From Desulfuromonas acetoxidans DSM 684 (GTDB taxonomy: Bacteria > Desulfobacterota > Desulfuromonadia > Desulfuromonadales > Desulfuromonadaceae), in contig NZ_AAEW02000001.1 in the NCBI RefSeq assembly GCF_000167355.1, forward strand, positions 1 to 64,000: 64,000 nucleotides of DNA. Direction: 5' to 3'. Numbering within the stretch: the first letter of the stretch is position 1; every line of letters starts with the position of its first letter. Below are positions 8,133 through 17,732 of the stretch, one piece after another. A program made the position numbers and the translations under genes. The notes below the pieces were generated by a model. That model was given only the letters and a program-made list of their open reading frames with translations, was not told the DNA's origin and did not search any database.

Positions 8133-11100
8133 CTATTCTGGCCCCTCAATCACAATCGGGTTGAGCACTGGATCGGCACCGGCATAATCAGAACCTTCAC
8201 CCATACTCCATTCGAACCAACCACTATCGAAGTTGTAGTTGCGCTCGTAGCCCATCATGTAGCCGTAGAACCAGGCCAGACTGGAACGCCAGCCGGTGCC
8301 GCAGTAATAGCTGAGGGCTTTGTCAGAGGTGATGCCCTGTGAGGTCCAGTAGGTTTCGATCTGCGCAGGAGCAACCAGGGTGTTATCGCTATTGACATAA
8401 GCTTCCATGGTCCACGGGCCATCACCGGCTTTGCCCCACAGGGCACCGGGGATGCGACCAATGGTCGGGATGTAGCTATACGGTGCACCATTTTCGCTGT
8501 CACCGATATATTCATCCCAGGTGCGGATATCGACGATGACGCCATCGGCTTCAACACCGCTGACCACGTCACGCACGTAAGGAATCTCCGACTTGTAGTC
8601 AGAGTTGATGGCCACACTGCGCCCTGGAACCTCGGGGTCAAACTCGTCAACAGGAGTCCGCTCTGCGGTTTCAGTGGAACCTTCGTAACCGGCAGCTTCC
8701 CAGGCAGCATAACCCCCTTCCATGAGACGCACATCTTCAACTCCGGCATAGAGAAGTGTCCACACCAGACGGGCTGCTGCAGTCTGATCACTGCCATAAA
8801 CAACCACGGTGGTCTCTTTGTCGATGCCCATGTAGGCAATGCCGGGCAGCAAGTATTGGTCGGGGTAGATGTTCCACCAGTTGCGCGGCAGTGAATCATC
8901 CGGGCCAAGACCTTTGGCAGCATCTTGCTCTTCAGTGGTACTGCGATCCCAGCACGCCGGATCACCGGCATCGACCGGCCAGTCGTTACGGGCATTAAAA
9001 CAGTCGTATTCGATCTCATCGGTATTGACGTGGATGGCGCCGGGCACATGGCCGTTATTGTACGCATCACCCGCCGGACCCCAACCAACTTCGGCAATCA
9101 CATAGGGGTTATCGAAGTTGTTGTTTTCCAACAGCACTTCTTTAACCCAGCGCGCGTCCACCACGTGGTTGACATTGGGATAGGCATCAAAGTCCCACTC
9201 GGGATGGACGCCAAAGGAAACCGGACGCACTGAACGTTCCTGACGCCAGCCGTCGGTGCTGCCGGGAACATCCTCTTCAGCGACGTAGGAGGCATCTTCG
9301 ACGTAGTTGGTACTCCAACCTTCCCAGCCGTCGGAGTAGTTGCGTACATTGCTGATCCCCATCAGGTGAGCATAGAGGTAGCTGATACTCGAGCGGTAGC
9401 CGCTGCCACAGTAGAAAATAACCTCTTTGCTGAAGGTGGTGTCGGTGGCGTTTTCAATACCGATACCGTTCCACATGGTGGCCACTTCGCTGTAGTTGCG
9501 GAAGGTGCCGTCATCGTCGAGATACTCACGATCCGGGTTATCGGCATGGAACGCGTAGGTTGCACCGGGGATGCGCCCTTTGTTGACCACATAGCTGTAG
9601 CCACTTACTTCACCGGCATACTCCTCATACATCCGCACGTCGGCGACCAGGGTATGGGCATTGTCATAGACACCAGCCACGTAGTCCGTGGTGGCAACGA
9701 CTTCGGGCAGCGTGCTGCCGTTGTAGGTGGTGGCAACCGGCTCGTTGATGGTGGTCTCACCGTCATATCCGGCGGCAGCCCAAGCATCATAACCGCCGTT
9801 GAGCAGGCGCACATCATCGACCCCGGCATAGAGCAGAATCCACCACAGGCGGGCGGCAAAAATCGGGCTATTGCTGTAGACGATGACGGTCGTGTCTTCG
9901 GTAATACCCATGTTGCCGACAGCGGCTTTCAGCTCGTCATCGGGCAGCATGAACCAACGCGGGTAACCGTTTTCATACACATCGGAGTTGGAGTGGATCG
10001 CTCCGGGGATATGGCCGTCGAGGTAGGAGGCATCGGCCCAGCCATTGGCCATATCGGAAAAGCTGCCCCACTGGGTTTCAAAGATCAGGTATTTGTGATC
10101 GCGATCATAACTGTAGTTTGCCGGAGCAGCGCTGGTGCTGCCAGCGGCATGATAATCAATCACCCCTTTGACCCAGCCGGGATAGACCAAATCGGCGTAG
10201 TTGGGCAACGCTTCCATGGGATAGGTGGTAGAGTCTGCAGCGGCCCAGTCCCACATGGAGGCATCATAGTTGGCAACATTTTCAAAGCCCATCAACCGGC
10301 CGAGGAAATACGCGAAACCGCTGCGAATACCGGCAGTGCAATACGCGGCCACCTGTTTGTCGGCGGTAATACCCCGCGCATCAAAGTAAGCCTTCATGGT
10401 GGTGTAAGGCACCAGGGTAAGATCATCGGCATAAGACCACTCATAAGGCAGATGCACCGCACCGGTGATGTGCCCTTCGCGCGCTTCACCGTAGAGTTGC
10501 CAGCCATTGTACTCTTCATCGGTACGGGTATCGATCAGTACAAAATCATTGTCGCCCAAGCGGGAGGCAATGGTTTCTTTGTCGATCACCACCGAGGTGT
10601 TGACCGAAGCGGTAAAGGTGGTTTCTTCAAGGGTGTTTTCAGCCAGTTCGGTGGTACGGCCGTCGGCACTCCATTTGTCCCAGCCACCGTTGAGCAGGTG
10701 GACATCGGTACAACCGAGGTATTCCAACGCCCAGAACACCCGCCCGGCAGACCCCCAGGAGGTGATGGTATCGTCGTAGAGAACAATTTTGGCGTCAGTC
10801 ACCAGACCTTTGGCACTCAACAATGCTTCCAGCTCGGCAACAGATTTGAGATTGAGGCTGCCATCGGCCAGTTCGCTATGAGCCATGTGAATGGCACCTG
10901 GAATGTGACCGGCAGCGTAAGCATCAGCAGAGCGGGTGTCGATCACAATCAGGGTACCGGTGGTGGCCGCCGCAGTGGCCTCACCGGTCAGCAGAGTCGC
11001 CAGATCATCTGCGGAGAACAGCAGATCGGCGTTGGGATACGGAGTGGAGGCAGTGTCACCACCGTCATCACCGCCAGTGTTTCCACCGTCTGTTGTTGTG

Positions 11101-11201
11101 GTGGTTTTATGGGTCACGGATTCACCGCAGCCACTGAGCATGAAGGCAGTCATCGCCACCAGCATCAGCAACAGCAGCATCGATTTAAGTCGTTGCGTCA
11201 T
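8133..11201 (-). CDS. Six-rhodanese-domain lipoprotein (ExtH-like)
   Basis: About 1022 residues, an exported lipoprotein (MLSGC lipobox near residue 25) with a Thr/Gly/Asp linker and then six rhodanese domains arranged as three pairs. In each pair the first domain lacks the active cysteine (loops YDDTITSWGSA, YSNSPIFAA, YGSDQTAAA) and the second keeps it: CTAGIRS (about 288), CGSGYRS (about 598) and CGTGWRS (about 967). This is the thiosulfate-sulfurtransferase layout repeated three times. It should move sulfane sulfur, or analogous selenium, in the periplasm or at the outer membrane. The ATG at 11201 is preferred: AAGGA lies 8 bases upstream. It follows the barrel gene by 27 bases. The pairing resembles extH-extI of Geobacter sulfurreducens, a rhodanese lipoprotein and a porin-like protein linked to selenite/tellurite uptake; this assignment is by analogy only. 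Confidence 0.9.
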   Translation of the reverse strand: MTQRLKSMLLLLMLVAMTAFMLSGCGESVTHKTTTTTDGGNTGGDDGGDTASTPYPNADLLFSADDLATLLTGEATAAATTGTLIVIDTRSADAYAAGHIPGAIHMAHSELADGSLNLKSVAELEALLSAKGLVTDAKIVLYDDTITSWGSAGRVFWALEYLGCTDVHLLNGGWDKWSADGRTTELAENTLEETTFTASVNTSVVIDKETIASRLGDNDFVLIDTRTDEEYNGWQLYGEAREGHITGAVHLPYEWSYADDLTLVPYTTMKAYFDARGITADKQVAAYCTAGIRSGFAYFLGRLMGFENVANYDASMWDWAAADSTTYPMEALPNYADLVYPGWVKGVIDYHAAGSTSAAPANYSYDRDHKYLIFETQWGSFSDMANGWADASYLDGHIPGAIHSNSDVYENGYPRWFMLPDDELKAAVGNMGITEDTTVIVYSNSPIFAARLWWILLYAGVDDVRLLNGGYDAWAAAGYDGETTINEPVATTYNGSTLPEVVATTDYVAGVYDNAHTLVADVRMYEEYAGEVSGYSYVVNKGRIPGATYAFHADNPDREYLDDDGTFRNYSEVATMWNGIGIENATDTTFSKEVIFYCGSGYRSSISYLYAHLMGISNVRNYSDGWEGWSTNYVEDASYVAEEDVPGSTDGWRQERSVRPVSFGVHPEWDFDAYPNVNHVVDARWVKEVLLENNNFDNPYVIAEVGWGPAGDAYNNGHVPGAIHVNTDEIEYDCFNARNDWPVDAGDPACWDRSTTEEQDAAKGLGPDDSLPRNWWNIYPDQYLLPGIAYMGIDKETTVVVYGSDQTAAARLVWTLLYAGVEDVRLMEGGYAAWEAAGYEGSTETAERTPVDEFDPEVPGRSVAINSDYKSEIPYVRDVVSGVEADGVIVDIRTWDEYIGDSENGAPYSYIPTIGRIPGALWGKAGDGPWTMEAYVNSDNTLVAPAQIETYWTSQGITSDKALSYYCGTGWRSSLAWFYGYMMGYERNYNFDSGWFEWSMGEGSDYAGADPVLNPIVIEGPE

Positions 11202-11228
11202 GGTCATCATCCTTTTCTACTGTGCGGG

Positions 11229-12062
11229 TTAACGAAGCTGATAGGTCAACGCTAGGGTGTAGGTGGCACCAACAGCGGTATTTTCACCGCACAAAGCCGG
11301 GGTGTACACGGCTTCCCAGCCCCAGGCATCATCAATACGATAGCCAACCGCCACATCAAGCTTGAGCAGGTCGTATTCGGTGGTAATGGTCGGATTACCT
11401 GAGGCATCGACCATTTCGTCGCCGTTGTTGGCACTGAGCAGACCATCGAGTTTGACCCGCGCATACCATTGGTCGGTCAGATCACTGCCTACCTCGATCA
11501 GGTAGCGGTATTCATCGCTGGGTTCTTCGAACCGCCAGCGATAGCCCAACTCAAAATTGCAATAGCCGGGAAACAGGTAGGCCAGGGAATGGCCGAACAA
11601 GATGCGCGCTTCAACATCGTACTGACCGTTGCCCAGCGGCAGGGAATCATTTTCATCGTACAGTTCAGGAATTTTGACCAAGCCCTGAACAGCCAGCACA
11701 CCGCCGGAGAACTGCACCAAGCGGTATTTGAGCCCCAGATCGACATCACCGAAACCATAGGTTTTCATCTCAATCGTGTCGTCGTCGTGTTTGATCTGTT
11801 TGTAATAGACCGACGCAATCACCGTTGCAGCATCGGTGACGCCATATTCAACATAGTAGTTGAGGTTGACATCAGTGAACTTGCCGTCATTGGCCATTTT
11901 TTTACGGTCGCCATCGTCATCGAAATTACGATCGGCAGCATAATAATTACCGGAAAGACGATTGTAGGCGGTTCCGGCTTGTTGGGTCCAGGCACCGGCA
12001 AACACCTGGCTGGCACAGCACAGAACCAGCAAAAACAGTGGCAGTAGTGTTTTTTTCAACAT
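11229..12062 (-). CDS. Outer-membrane beta-barrel protein (ExtI-like porin candidate)
   Basis: 277 residues with a signal peptide (MLKKTLLPLFLLVLCCASQVFA) and then alternating amphipathic strands rich in Tyr, Trp and Asp with Gly turns (FGDVDLGLKYRLV, FELGYRWRFEE, YTLALTYQLR). The final residues form a terminal strand without the classical C-terminal Phe. It is about the size of a 12-14 strand barrel. First gene of a two-gene operon with the six-rhodanese lipoprotein, which suggests that it passes that protein's substrate, a small oxyanion, across the outer membrane. GAGAGGT is found about 12 bases before the ATG. The family name is not certain from sequence alone. Confidence 0.75.
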   Translation of the reverse strand: MLKKTLLPLFLLVLCCASQVFAGAWTQQAGTAYNRLSGNYYAADRNFDDDGDRKKMANDGKFTDVNLNYYVEYGVTDAATVIASVYYKQIKHDDDTIEMKTYGFGDVDLGLKYRLVQFSGGVLAVQGLVKIPELYDENDSLPLGNGQYDVEARILFGHSLAYLFPGYCNFELGYRWRFEEPSDEYRYLIEVGSDLTDQWYARVKLDGLLSANNGDEMVDASGNPTITTEYDLLKLDVAVGYRIDDAWGWEAVYTPALCGENTAVGATYTLALTYQLR

Positions 12063-12333
12063 CAGGGGGGAGACCTCTCTTCCATAGAAATACGAACTGA
12101 TGAGAACAACAGAATGAAGAACACATCAGCTCATTAAGCTAAGCGATACTAGCCTCTTATTGCATAAGAAAAGTCGAAAACACAAATAAGTAATCCAGAT
12201 GGAAAGAAGATTCATTATTTAATATTTTGATAGTGGCGACAAAAAGCGCCCTCGGTGGCATTAAAACAAACGATATCTGACCAGGCGATTAACTGAAACG
12301 GTTGGAAAAAACTCGGAAAGGAGGTCGCAGAGC

Positions 12334-12363
12334 AAAAAAAAGCCTCGCAGATCACTGCGAGGC
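12334..12363 (-). terminator. Terminator after hemE
   Basis: Stem GCCTCGCAG / CTGCGAGGC, loop ATCA. The minus-strand transcript then runs into eight T, 17 bases beyond the hemE stop. Confidence 0.88.
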
Positions 12364-12379
12364 CTTGAGGTTTATCTCA

Positions 12380-13417
12380 TTACTTCTGGCTGAGGCGGTG
12401 TACCGCATCAACCATGAAAATGGCATTTTCCGGTGGCACCGTCGGCATAATGCCATGACCGAGGTTGAAAATAAAACCGGGACGACCAGCATTTTCATCA
12501 AGGATGCGTTGCACCTCTTTTTCAATGTACGGCTTGGGTGCGAAAAGCACGGTCGGATCAAGGTTCCCCTGCACGGCAACGTCTTCGCCGAGAATGTCAC
12601 GGGCTTTGCCGAGATTGACATGCCAGTCGAGGCCGATCACGTCACTGCCGGCTTCTTTGACCAATTCGAGCATGGTGCCGGAGTTTTTCACGAAGTAGAT
12701 CACCGGAATGTCTTTGCGGTTGAGCCCGGCAATCAGCTTTTTAGTGTAAGGCAGGACGAACTTCTCAAAGTCATGCGGTGCCACCAGGCCACCCCAGGTA
12801 TCAAAGATCTGAATCGCCTGAGCACCGGCTTCGATCTGCATGTTGAGATAGCGGCGGTCCATCTCGGTGATCTTTTCCATCAGGGCATGATACAGGCTCG
12901 GATCGCCGTACATCATCTGCTTGAGTGCGGCGAAATCTTTGCTGCCTTTGCCTTCAACCATGTAGCAGGCCAAGGTGAACGGCGCGCCACCAAAACCGAT
13001 CAGCGGCACACGCCCTTCAAAGGCAGTGCGCAAGCGCTTGATAATGGCCGGGACATAAGAAACGGCTTCAGCCATGTTCTCGGGAACAATAAGCTTGTCC
13101 ACATCAGCCTGGGTGCGGATCGGGTTGGCAAACACCGGACCGGGGTTGAAGTCGAGGTCCATGCCCATCGGCTCAATCGGCGTGAGGATATCAGAAAACA
13201 GGATCGCCGCATCCGCATCGAGAATATCGATGGGCTGAATGGTCACCTCGGCAGCACGCTCGGGATCTTTACACAGATCAAGAAAGGTGCCTTCACCACG
13301 AGAGCGCACTTCACGGTACTGCGGCAGATAACGGCCGGCCTGACGCATCAGCCATACGGGGATTCGGTCGACGGGCTGGCCCCAGCAGGCCTTGAGAAAG
13401 TCGTATTCAGTCGCCAT
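12380..13417 (-). CDS. hemE: Uroporphyrinogen decarboxylase
   Basis: 345 residues from the ATG at 13417 (AAGGA nine bases upstream; the in-frame ATG three codons earlier abuts that site). It converts uroporphyrinogen III to coproporphyrinogen III. The family signature PVWLMRQAGRYLP is near residue 20, followed by the substrate-binding aspartate region (DILTPIEPMGMDLDF) and the GFGGAPFTLACYMVEG motif. The C-terminus has FNLGHGIMPTVPPENA. It is followed by a terminator and preceded closely by the SPASM radical SAM gene, forming a two-gene haem unit. Confidence 0.96.
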   Translation of the reverse strand: MATEYDFLKACWGQPVDRIPVWLMRQAGRYLPQYREVRSRGEGTFLDLCKDPERAAEVTIQPIDILDADAAILFSDILTPIEPMGMDLDFNPGPVFANPIRTQADVDKLIVPENMAEAVSYVPAIIKRLRTAFEGRVPLIGFGGAPFTLACYMVEGKGSKDFAALKQMMYGDPSLYHALMEKITEMDRRYLNMQIEAGAQAIQIFDTWGGLVAPHDFEKFVLPYTKKLIAGLNRKDIPVIYFVKNSGTMLELVKEAGSDVIGLDWHVNLGKARDILGEDVAVQGNLDPTVLFAPKPYIEKEVQRILDENAGRPGFIFNLGHGIMPTVPPENAIFMVDAVHRLSQK

Positions 13418-13463
13418 TGAACTCATTCCTTTTTTTTATTGATGAAATCGGGTTGTCTTTGCG

Positions 13464-14573
13464 TTATTCGCCGCGGTTTTCCGCAGCCTCTTTTTCCATG
13501 CGCAAACGTGTCTTGCGCGGGATGTAATTACAGAACGGCTCTTCGGCCATGTAATCGCCATACACCGCATCGGCACGGGCGCGGCAGCCGCCGCAAACGT
13601 TGATGAACTCGCATTCGCCACATTTGCCTTTGTATTTGGAAAAGTCGCGCAGATCGTTGAACACTTTGGAGTTAAACCACAAATCCTTGAACGGAATCTG
13701 CTTGACGTTGCCCACCGACGAGTGGAAATAGGAGCACGGCTTGAGATTGCCAAAGCAGTCGATCAGGCAGATAGTTTGAGCGGCAATACAGCCTTTACCA
13801 CCACCAGTGGAAAAGGTCAGGCTACGTCGCTTGAAATCCACCCCTTCGGCCTTGGCCATCTGCGGCACAATGCGGTAATAGTGCGGTGCACAGGTGGGGC
13901 GCATGAGAATGTCGTCTTCGTTCTTCTCCTGCTCGTAGTGCCAGGAGAGAATCTCTTCGTAATCTTCCTTGGACACCAGCTCGTTCATGATCTCTTCACC
14001 ACGACCGGTGGGCACAATCATAAACATGTACCAGGCCGTGGCTCCCAACGATTTAGCCAGTTTGAACGTATTGGCGATATCGTGCTGGTTGCGTTTGGTG
14101 AAGGATGAGTTGATAAGAAACTTGATACCGTTGCGGGTGAGGGTTTCCGCCGCGCGTTTCACCCCTTCAAAAGCACCGGGGCATTGGCGGAAATCGTCAT
14201 GAATTTCAGCAGTGGAACCGTCGAGAGACAGGGACACCATTTTGATGTCAGCCTTGTTCATCTTGGCGCACACCTCATCCGTGATCAGTGTGCCGTTGGT
14301 GGCCATGCACATGCGCAGCCCTTTTGAGGTGCCGTACTCGGCAATCTCGAAAATATCGGGACGCATCAGCGGTTCGCCGCCAGACAGCACCATCACCGGT
14401 TTGGACACTTCACAGATGTCGTCAATCATTTTAAACGCTTCCTCGGTGGTAAAATCTCCGGAAGCGGCTTCCATATCGGAAGAGCAACGGCAATGGACAC
14501 AGGTCAGGTTGCAGCGACGGGTGGTTTCCCAGGCAATCCACTTGGGGATAAATTTTTCTTCTTGATCAGCCAT
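13464..14573 (-). CDS. Radical SAM-SPASM protein, AhbC/AhbD/NirJ-like
   Basis: 369 residues. The radical SAM cluster motif is CNLTCVHC (about 21-28), then the SAM-binding GGEPLMR. The C-terminal SPASM region carries many cysteines ([39 protein letters not shown]) for auxiliary Fe-S clusters. CGGCRARAD in this position is typical of the tetrapyrrole-modifying AhbC/AhbD/NirJ group, and the neighbouring hemE (46-base gap, same strand) supports a haem-related role. Whether it decarboxylates a porphyrin side chain or modifies a peptide cannot be decided from sequence. The ribosome site AGGAG lies about 11 bases from the ATG. Confidence 0.82.
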   Translation of the reverse strand: MADQEEKFIPKWIAWETTRRCNLTCVHCRCSSDMEAASGDFTTEEAFKMIDDICEVSKPVMVLSGGEPLMRPDIFEIAEYGTSKGLRMCMATNGTLITDEVCAKMNKADIKMVSLSLDGSTAEIHDDFRQCPGAFEGVKRAAETLTRNGIKFLINSSFTKRNQHDIANTFKLAKSLGATAWYMFMIVPTGRGEEIMNELVSKEDYEEILSWHYEQEKNEDDILMRPTCAPHYYRIVPQMAKAEGVDFKRRSLTFSTGGGKGCIAAQTICLIDCFGNLKPCSYFHSSVGNVKQIPFKDLWFNSKVFNDLRDFSKYKGKCGECEFINVCGGCRARADAVYGDYMAEEPFCNYIPRKTRLRMEKEAAENRGE

Positions 14574-14644
14574 GCGGCGATTTTCTCCTGAGGGTCAAAG
14601 GGTTTAGCAGGTCTTTTCACCGTGTTTTTCAGCGAAACGCGATT

Positions 14645-15160
14645 CTAACCCAGATCGCTTTGTGAGACAAGTTCCGCGATGGTTTCGGCCATCTCGTCCT
14701 GATCCATCACATTGCCGTCTACGGTGACTTCCGCATAGCGACGATAGAGCTGCAAACGTTCCTGATAGAGATCTTCGAAGGTCTGGTTTTCGGCGCAGGC
14801 AATGCCCCGAGTATCGAAGTTATGAATTCTGCGGCAGATTTCATCGAACGACACATCGAGAAACACAATGGTGGAGATAGTTTTGAGGTGAGCCATGGTT
14901 TTTTCGCTGTATACGGCACTGCCGCCGGTGGCGATAATCTGATTGGTAATATTCAAGCGGAGAATTTCCTGTTCTTCAACCCGACGCAGGTTGAGATAGT
15001 CGGATTCATCGAGAATCTCCTGTAGGGTCTTCTGCTGGTTGATCTGAATCAGGATATCGGTGTCGATGTAACCCATGCCGAGGTTTTTGGCGAGGATGAT
15101 GCCGATGGTGCTTTTGCCGGCACCGGGCATGCCGATCAGAGTAATGTTGCTCTTTTTCAT
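14645..15160 (-). CDS. aroK: Shikimate kinase
   Basis: 171 residues from the ATG at 15160, which has AAGGAA upstream; eight extra codons upstream lack support. It phosphorylates shikimate at O3 with ATP for chorismate synthesis. P-loop GMPGAGKST at 10-18, substrate aspartates in DTD at about 33-35, LRRVEE for the conserved arginine, and the TGGSAV glycine pair. The lid region is somewhat divergent (FDTRGIACAENQ) and the C-terminus is acidic, so a kinase with shifted specificity is possible. It is followed by the SPASM radical SAM gene 71 bases downstream, and its upstream region is a repeat block. Confidence 0.85.
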   Translation of the reverse strand: MKKSNITLIGMPGAGKSTIGIILAKNLGMGYIDTDILIQINQQKTLQEILDESDYLNLRRVEEQEILRLNITNQIIATGGSAVYSEKTMAHLKTISTIVFLDVSFDEICRRIHNFDTRGIACAENQTFEDLYQERLQLYRRYAEVTVDGNVMDQDEMAETIAELVSQSDLG

Positions 15161-15228
15161 GGGGTTCCTTTTTATGCAGTGCAATGTTGCGTGTACTTTA
15201 AATTCTTATGGTCAAGATCAAGGTCAAA

Positions 15229-15770
15229 GTCAAGACCGCCGGGTTTCGTCCCGGCAGCCGACATACTTTTGACTGGCCGCTCAAAAGTATGCAAAAACCA
15301 GCTTGAACACCTCCTGAACCTGGATCCACCGACAATGAATCCATTTCCGTCAAGCTTCACAGATTCGGCTCGCCGCCCTTTAGGTCGACGAATCGTGCAC
15401 ATCATCAACGCTAGCGTAAAACGTTGATAACATGCTCATGCCTCGCTCTATTTCTGGTGTGGCACCGTTCAAACGGGTGGGCAGTGCCCACCCTGCCTGG
15501 GTTTGTTATTTAGCAGCCAAGCTCTCCCGTTCAGCAACACCGAACGCAATGAATGTCAGCGCGATGGTTGTCGGCAACCTGTTTGAGCGTTAGCGAGTTT
15601 TGCCGACATCGCGGTGTAAGAGAATGGAGAGAGGGAACCCGATAGGGTGCAATGACGGGAGTCGATTTTGCGCCCCTTTTGTCGACGCAAAAGGGGCCCG
15701 ACGTGTGGGCGCGGAAGCCCACGTCACGTGCGTACCAAGCTCGCAAACGGATGAAGCCCAATCAATCGTC
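15229..15770 (-). repeat. Composite intergenic repeat, complete unit 3
   Basis: Full copy in minus orientation between the aroK start and the SH3-protein stop. Along the plus strand: B 15229-15325, C to about 15430, D about 15460-15500, E about 15510-15640, A 15657-15736, then link. Its A element has a perfect 10-bp stem, GCCCCTTTTG / CAAAAGGGGC (15672-15697, loop TCGACG). Unit 1 has GCCAC/GTGGC there, so a base pair has changed on both sides. The remaining 68 bases next to aroK hold no gene. Confidence 0.85.
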
Positions 15771-15777
15771 CCCCTGA

Positions 15778-16395
15778 TCAAGGCGCCACGACCTCACCCC
15801 GCACAAACTGCCGCCACACCCATCCAAATCCACCATCAGGCAGACGCACATAATACCACTCCGGTGCCTGCCCCAGCACGTATAATCGATCACCGGCTGC
15901 CACATGATCATTGACCGGATGCAACCGACTCGGTCCGCCACGCACATTGAGCACTTCCACAGTAACCGTGACGGTTCCAAGGGCCGATGCTGGAACCGCT
16001 GTCACATCCGGCTGCGGCGGAGGCGGCGCAGTCGGCGGCGCTTCAACCACGCGGTAGCCACGCCGTAGGGGCTCATAGTAGATATCGTTGTAGCGAGCAT
16101 AGAGCCGGTTGCCGAAACGGACATCGACATAGCCATAGGGCAGCGTTGAAACCACCAGCCCAACCGGCGGATACACCACCCGGTAAAAGCTGTCATAGGG
16201 AGAATAGAAAATGCCGTTACGGTAAAAATAGGTGCTGCGATGATGGTGGATTTTATGGTGGCCGCGTGGCAACACCTTCACCACCTCGCCGTAGCCCGGA
16301 CGATGATGGGAGTGGCCCCGTTTTGCCCAGACAAACGTGCTGCTTGTAACAAGCAACGCAGCGACGACCAATAAGAATAGGGAAAGTGGTTTCAT
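15778..16395 (-). CDS. Exported His/Tyr-rich protein with C-terminal SH3b domain
   Basis: 205 residues from the ATG at 16395 (AAGGAG eight bases upstream). A signal peptide (LFLLVVAALLVTSSTFVWA) is followed by a His/Arg-rich stretch (RGHSHHRPG, RGHHKIHHHRS), a Tyr-rich beta region of the kind seen in DUF6515-like envelope proteins (YFYRNGIFYSPYDSFYRVV, YARYNDIYYEP), a proline linker, and a bacterial SH3 domain (about 140-200: VEVLNVRGGPSRLHPV, WYYVRLPDGGFGWV). SH3b domains usually bind cell-wall peptide, so an envelope role is likely. The gene ends next to the repeat block. Confidence 0.78.
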   Translation of the reverse strand: MKPLSLFLLVVAALLVTSSTFVWAKRGHSHHRPGYGEVVKVLPRGHHKIHHHRSTYFYRNGIFYSPYDSFYRVVYPPVGLVVSTLPYGYVDVRFGNRLYARYNDIYYEPLRRGYRVVEAPPTAPPPPQPDVTAVPASALGTVTVTVEVLNVRGGPSRLHPVNDHVAAGDRLYVLGQAPEWYYVRLPDGGFGWVWRQFVRGEVVAP

Positions 16396-16454
16396 GGCAA
16401 AGCTCCTTTCAAACAACGGGAGCTTCTATTTTACCACACAGGTCCACTACACAT

Positions 16455-16485
16455 AAAAACAGCGCACCGTTTTTACGGTGCGCTG
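16455..16485 (-). terminator. Terminator after the FMN oxidoreductase gene
   Basis: An 11-bp perfect stem CAGCGCACCGT / ACGGTGCGCTG with TTTT loop. On the minus strand it is followed by TTTTTATG, 30 bases past the stop at 16515. Confidence 0.85.
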
Positions 16486-16514
16486 AACGATTCTTTACAA
16501 TATGTGTTGAGATG

Positions 16515-17567
16515 CTAATCAAACAACTCGGCAAAAATTTCTGCCACGGTCTCCATCTTGTGAGCTTTCCAGGCATTGGTGCCGCAGAAGATCAGGCCGG
16601 TATCGCGGTCACCGCGCTGAGCACGATCCAGTGCGTGAACGATGCAGAACCGTTCTTTGTCTTTTTTATAGGCACACTTTTTCAGACAACCTGACGGGCA
16701 GGAGATGTTGCCGTCAATATCGTGAGCACGAACCTGATCGATATTGGCTTTGAGGGCACGGCCCGGCAGACCGGCGGGACTCATGATCAAACCGATATCT
16801 TCCTGGGTGCAATCAAGATAAGCTTGCTTGAACGCCGGGTCAGCATCACACTCTTCGGTGCAGACAAACCGGCTGGCCATCTGCACGCCATCAGCGCCTT
16901 CGGCCAGGGCACGTTCCAGATCGTCGCGATCCCAGATGCCGCCAGCGGCAATGATCGGCATGTCGAGTTGCCATTTCTCTTTAAAGTAGGCTTTAACACC
17001 GCGCACGGTTTCATACTGATCGTAATCGCCGTTGCCGATATTCTCCAGCTTCTCACCCAGGTGACCACCAGCTGTATCGGGATCTTCCACCACCACGGCA
17101 TCGGGCAAACGACCAAAACCCTTGTGCCATTTACGGGCAATCAGTTCAGCGGCTTTCACCGAGGAGACAATAGGCACCAGAGCCACATCAGGATAATCCA
17201 CAGTCAGACCAGGAAGATTGAGCGGCAGTCCGGCACCGGAGACAATCACTTTGGCGCCGGCTTCACAACTGGTGCGGACAATATCGTCATAATCAGATAC
17301 CGCCACCATACAGTTGGTGCCGATCACGCCGTCCGGTGCAATTTCATAAGCTTTGCGAATTTCATCCTTGAGCGCGAGCAGATCGGCCTCAAAGTATTTC
17401 TTATCAGTATGATCGCTGTTGAGCGCCAAACCCGCAGTGGCAATCAGACCGACCCCACCACATTTGGCCACGGCTCCGGCTAATCCAGCCGCAGAAACAC
17501 GCACTCCCATGCCTCCCTGGATCAGAGGATAAGGTACCGTATGCTTGCCAATGGTCAGAGATTTCAT
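16515..17567 (-). CDS. Nitronate monooxygenase / FabK-type FMN oxidoreductase
   Basis: 350 residues, a TIM-barrel FMN enzyme of the 2-nitropropane dioxygenase family. N-terminal IQGGMGVRVSAAGLAGAV, the phosphate-binding glycine motifs (GGHLGE, AAGGIWDRDDL, GADGVQMASRFV) and the histidine in AGGHLGE are visible. Unlike simple nitronate monooxygenases it has a C-terminal cysteine cluster, CPSGCLKKCAYKKDKERFC, and a later FCGTN, which could hold an Fe-S cluster. This long form is common in anaerobes and its substrate is unknown. Single gene with its own terminator, divergent from the histidine kinase gene. Confidence 0.85.
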   Translation of the reverse strand: MKSLTIGKHTVPYPLIQGGMGVRVSAAGLAGAVAKCGGVGLIATAGLALNSDHTDKKYFEADLLALKDEIRKAYEIAPDGVIGTNCMVAVSDYDDIVRTSCEAGAKVIVSGAGLPLNLPGLTVDYPDVALVPIVSSVKAAELIARKWHKGFGRLPDAVVVEDPDTAGGHLGEKLENIGNGDYDQYETVRGVKAYFKEKWQLDMPIIAAGGIWDRDDLERALAEGADGVQMASRFVCTEECDADPAFKQAYLDCTQEDIGLIMSPAGLPGRALKANIDQVRAHDIDGNISCPSGCLKKCAYKKDKERFCIVHALDRAQRGDRDTGLIFCGTNAWKAHKMETVAEIFAELFD

Positions 17568-17732
17568 AGTGATTGAATCCTGTTATCGTTTTAAGCTATC
17601 TTTAATTTGTTATTTCGCCAACTTTAGAGCGCCATGCTAGCAGAAGCACGGCTTATCCCAATGTAATACTTGTGTAAAAGCTCCCACGCTTTGCGCTTGT
17701 ATTCTCTAAAACAACAATGGTAAACCAGTGTC

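Noticed and set aside
9366-11255. Open frame of 629 codons on the plus strand
   Set aside because: It is the antisense shadow of the six-rhodanese lipoprotein gene, whose domains and lipobox are unambiguous. The shadow has no recognisable domain.
12302-13420. Open frame of 372 codons opposite hemE
   Set aside because: Shadow of hemE. It has no ribosome site and its protein is low in recognisable structure.
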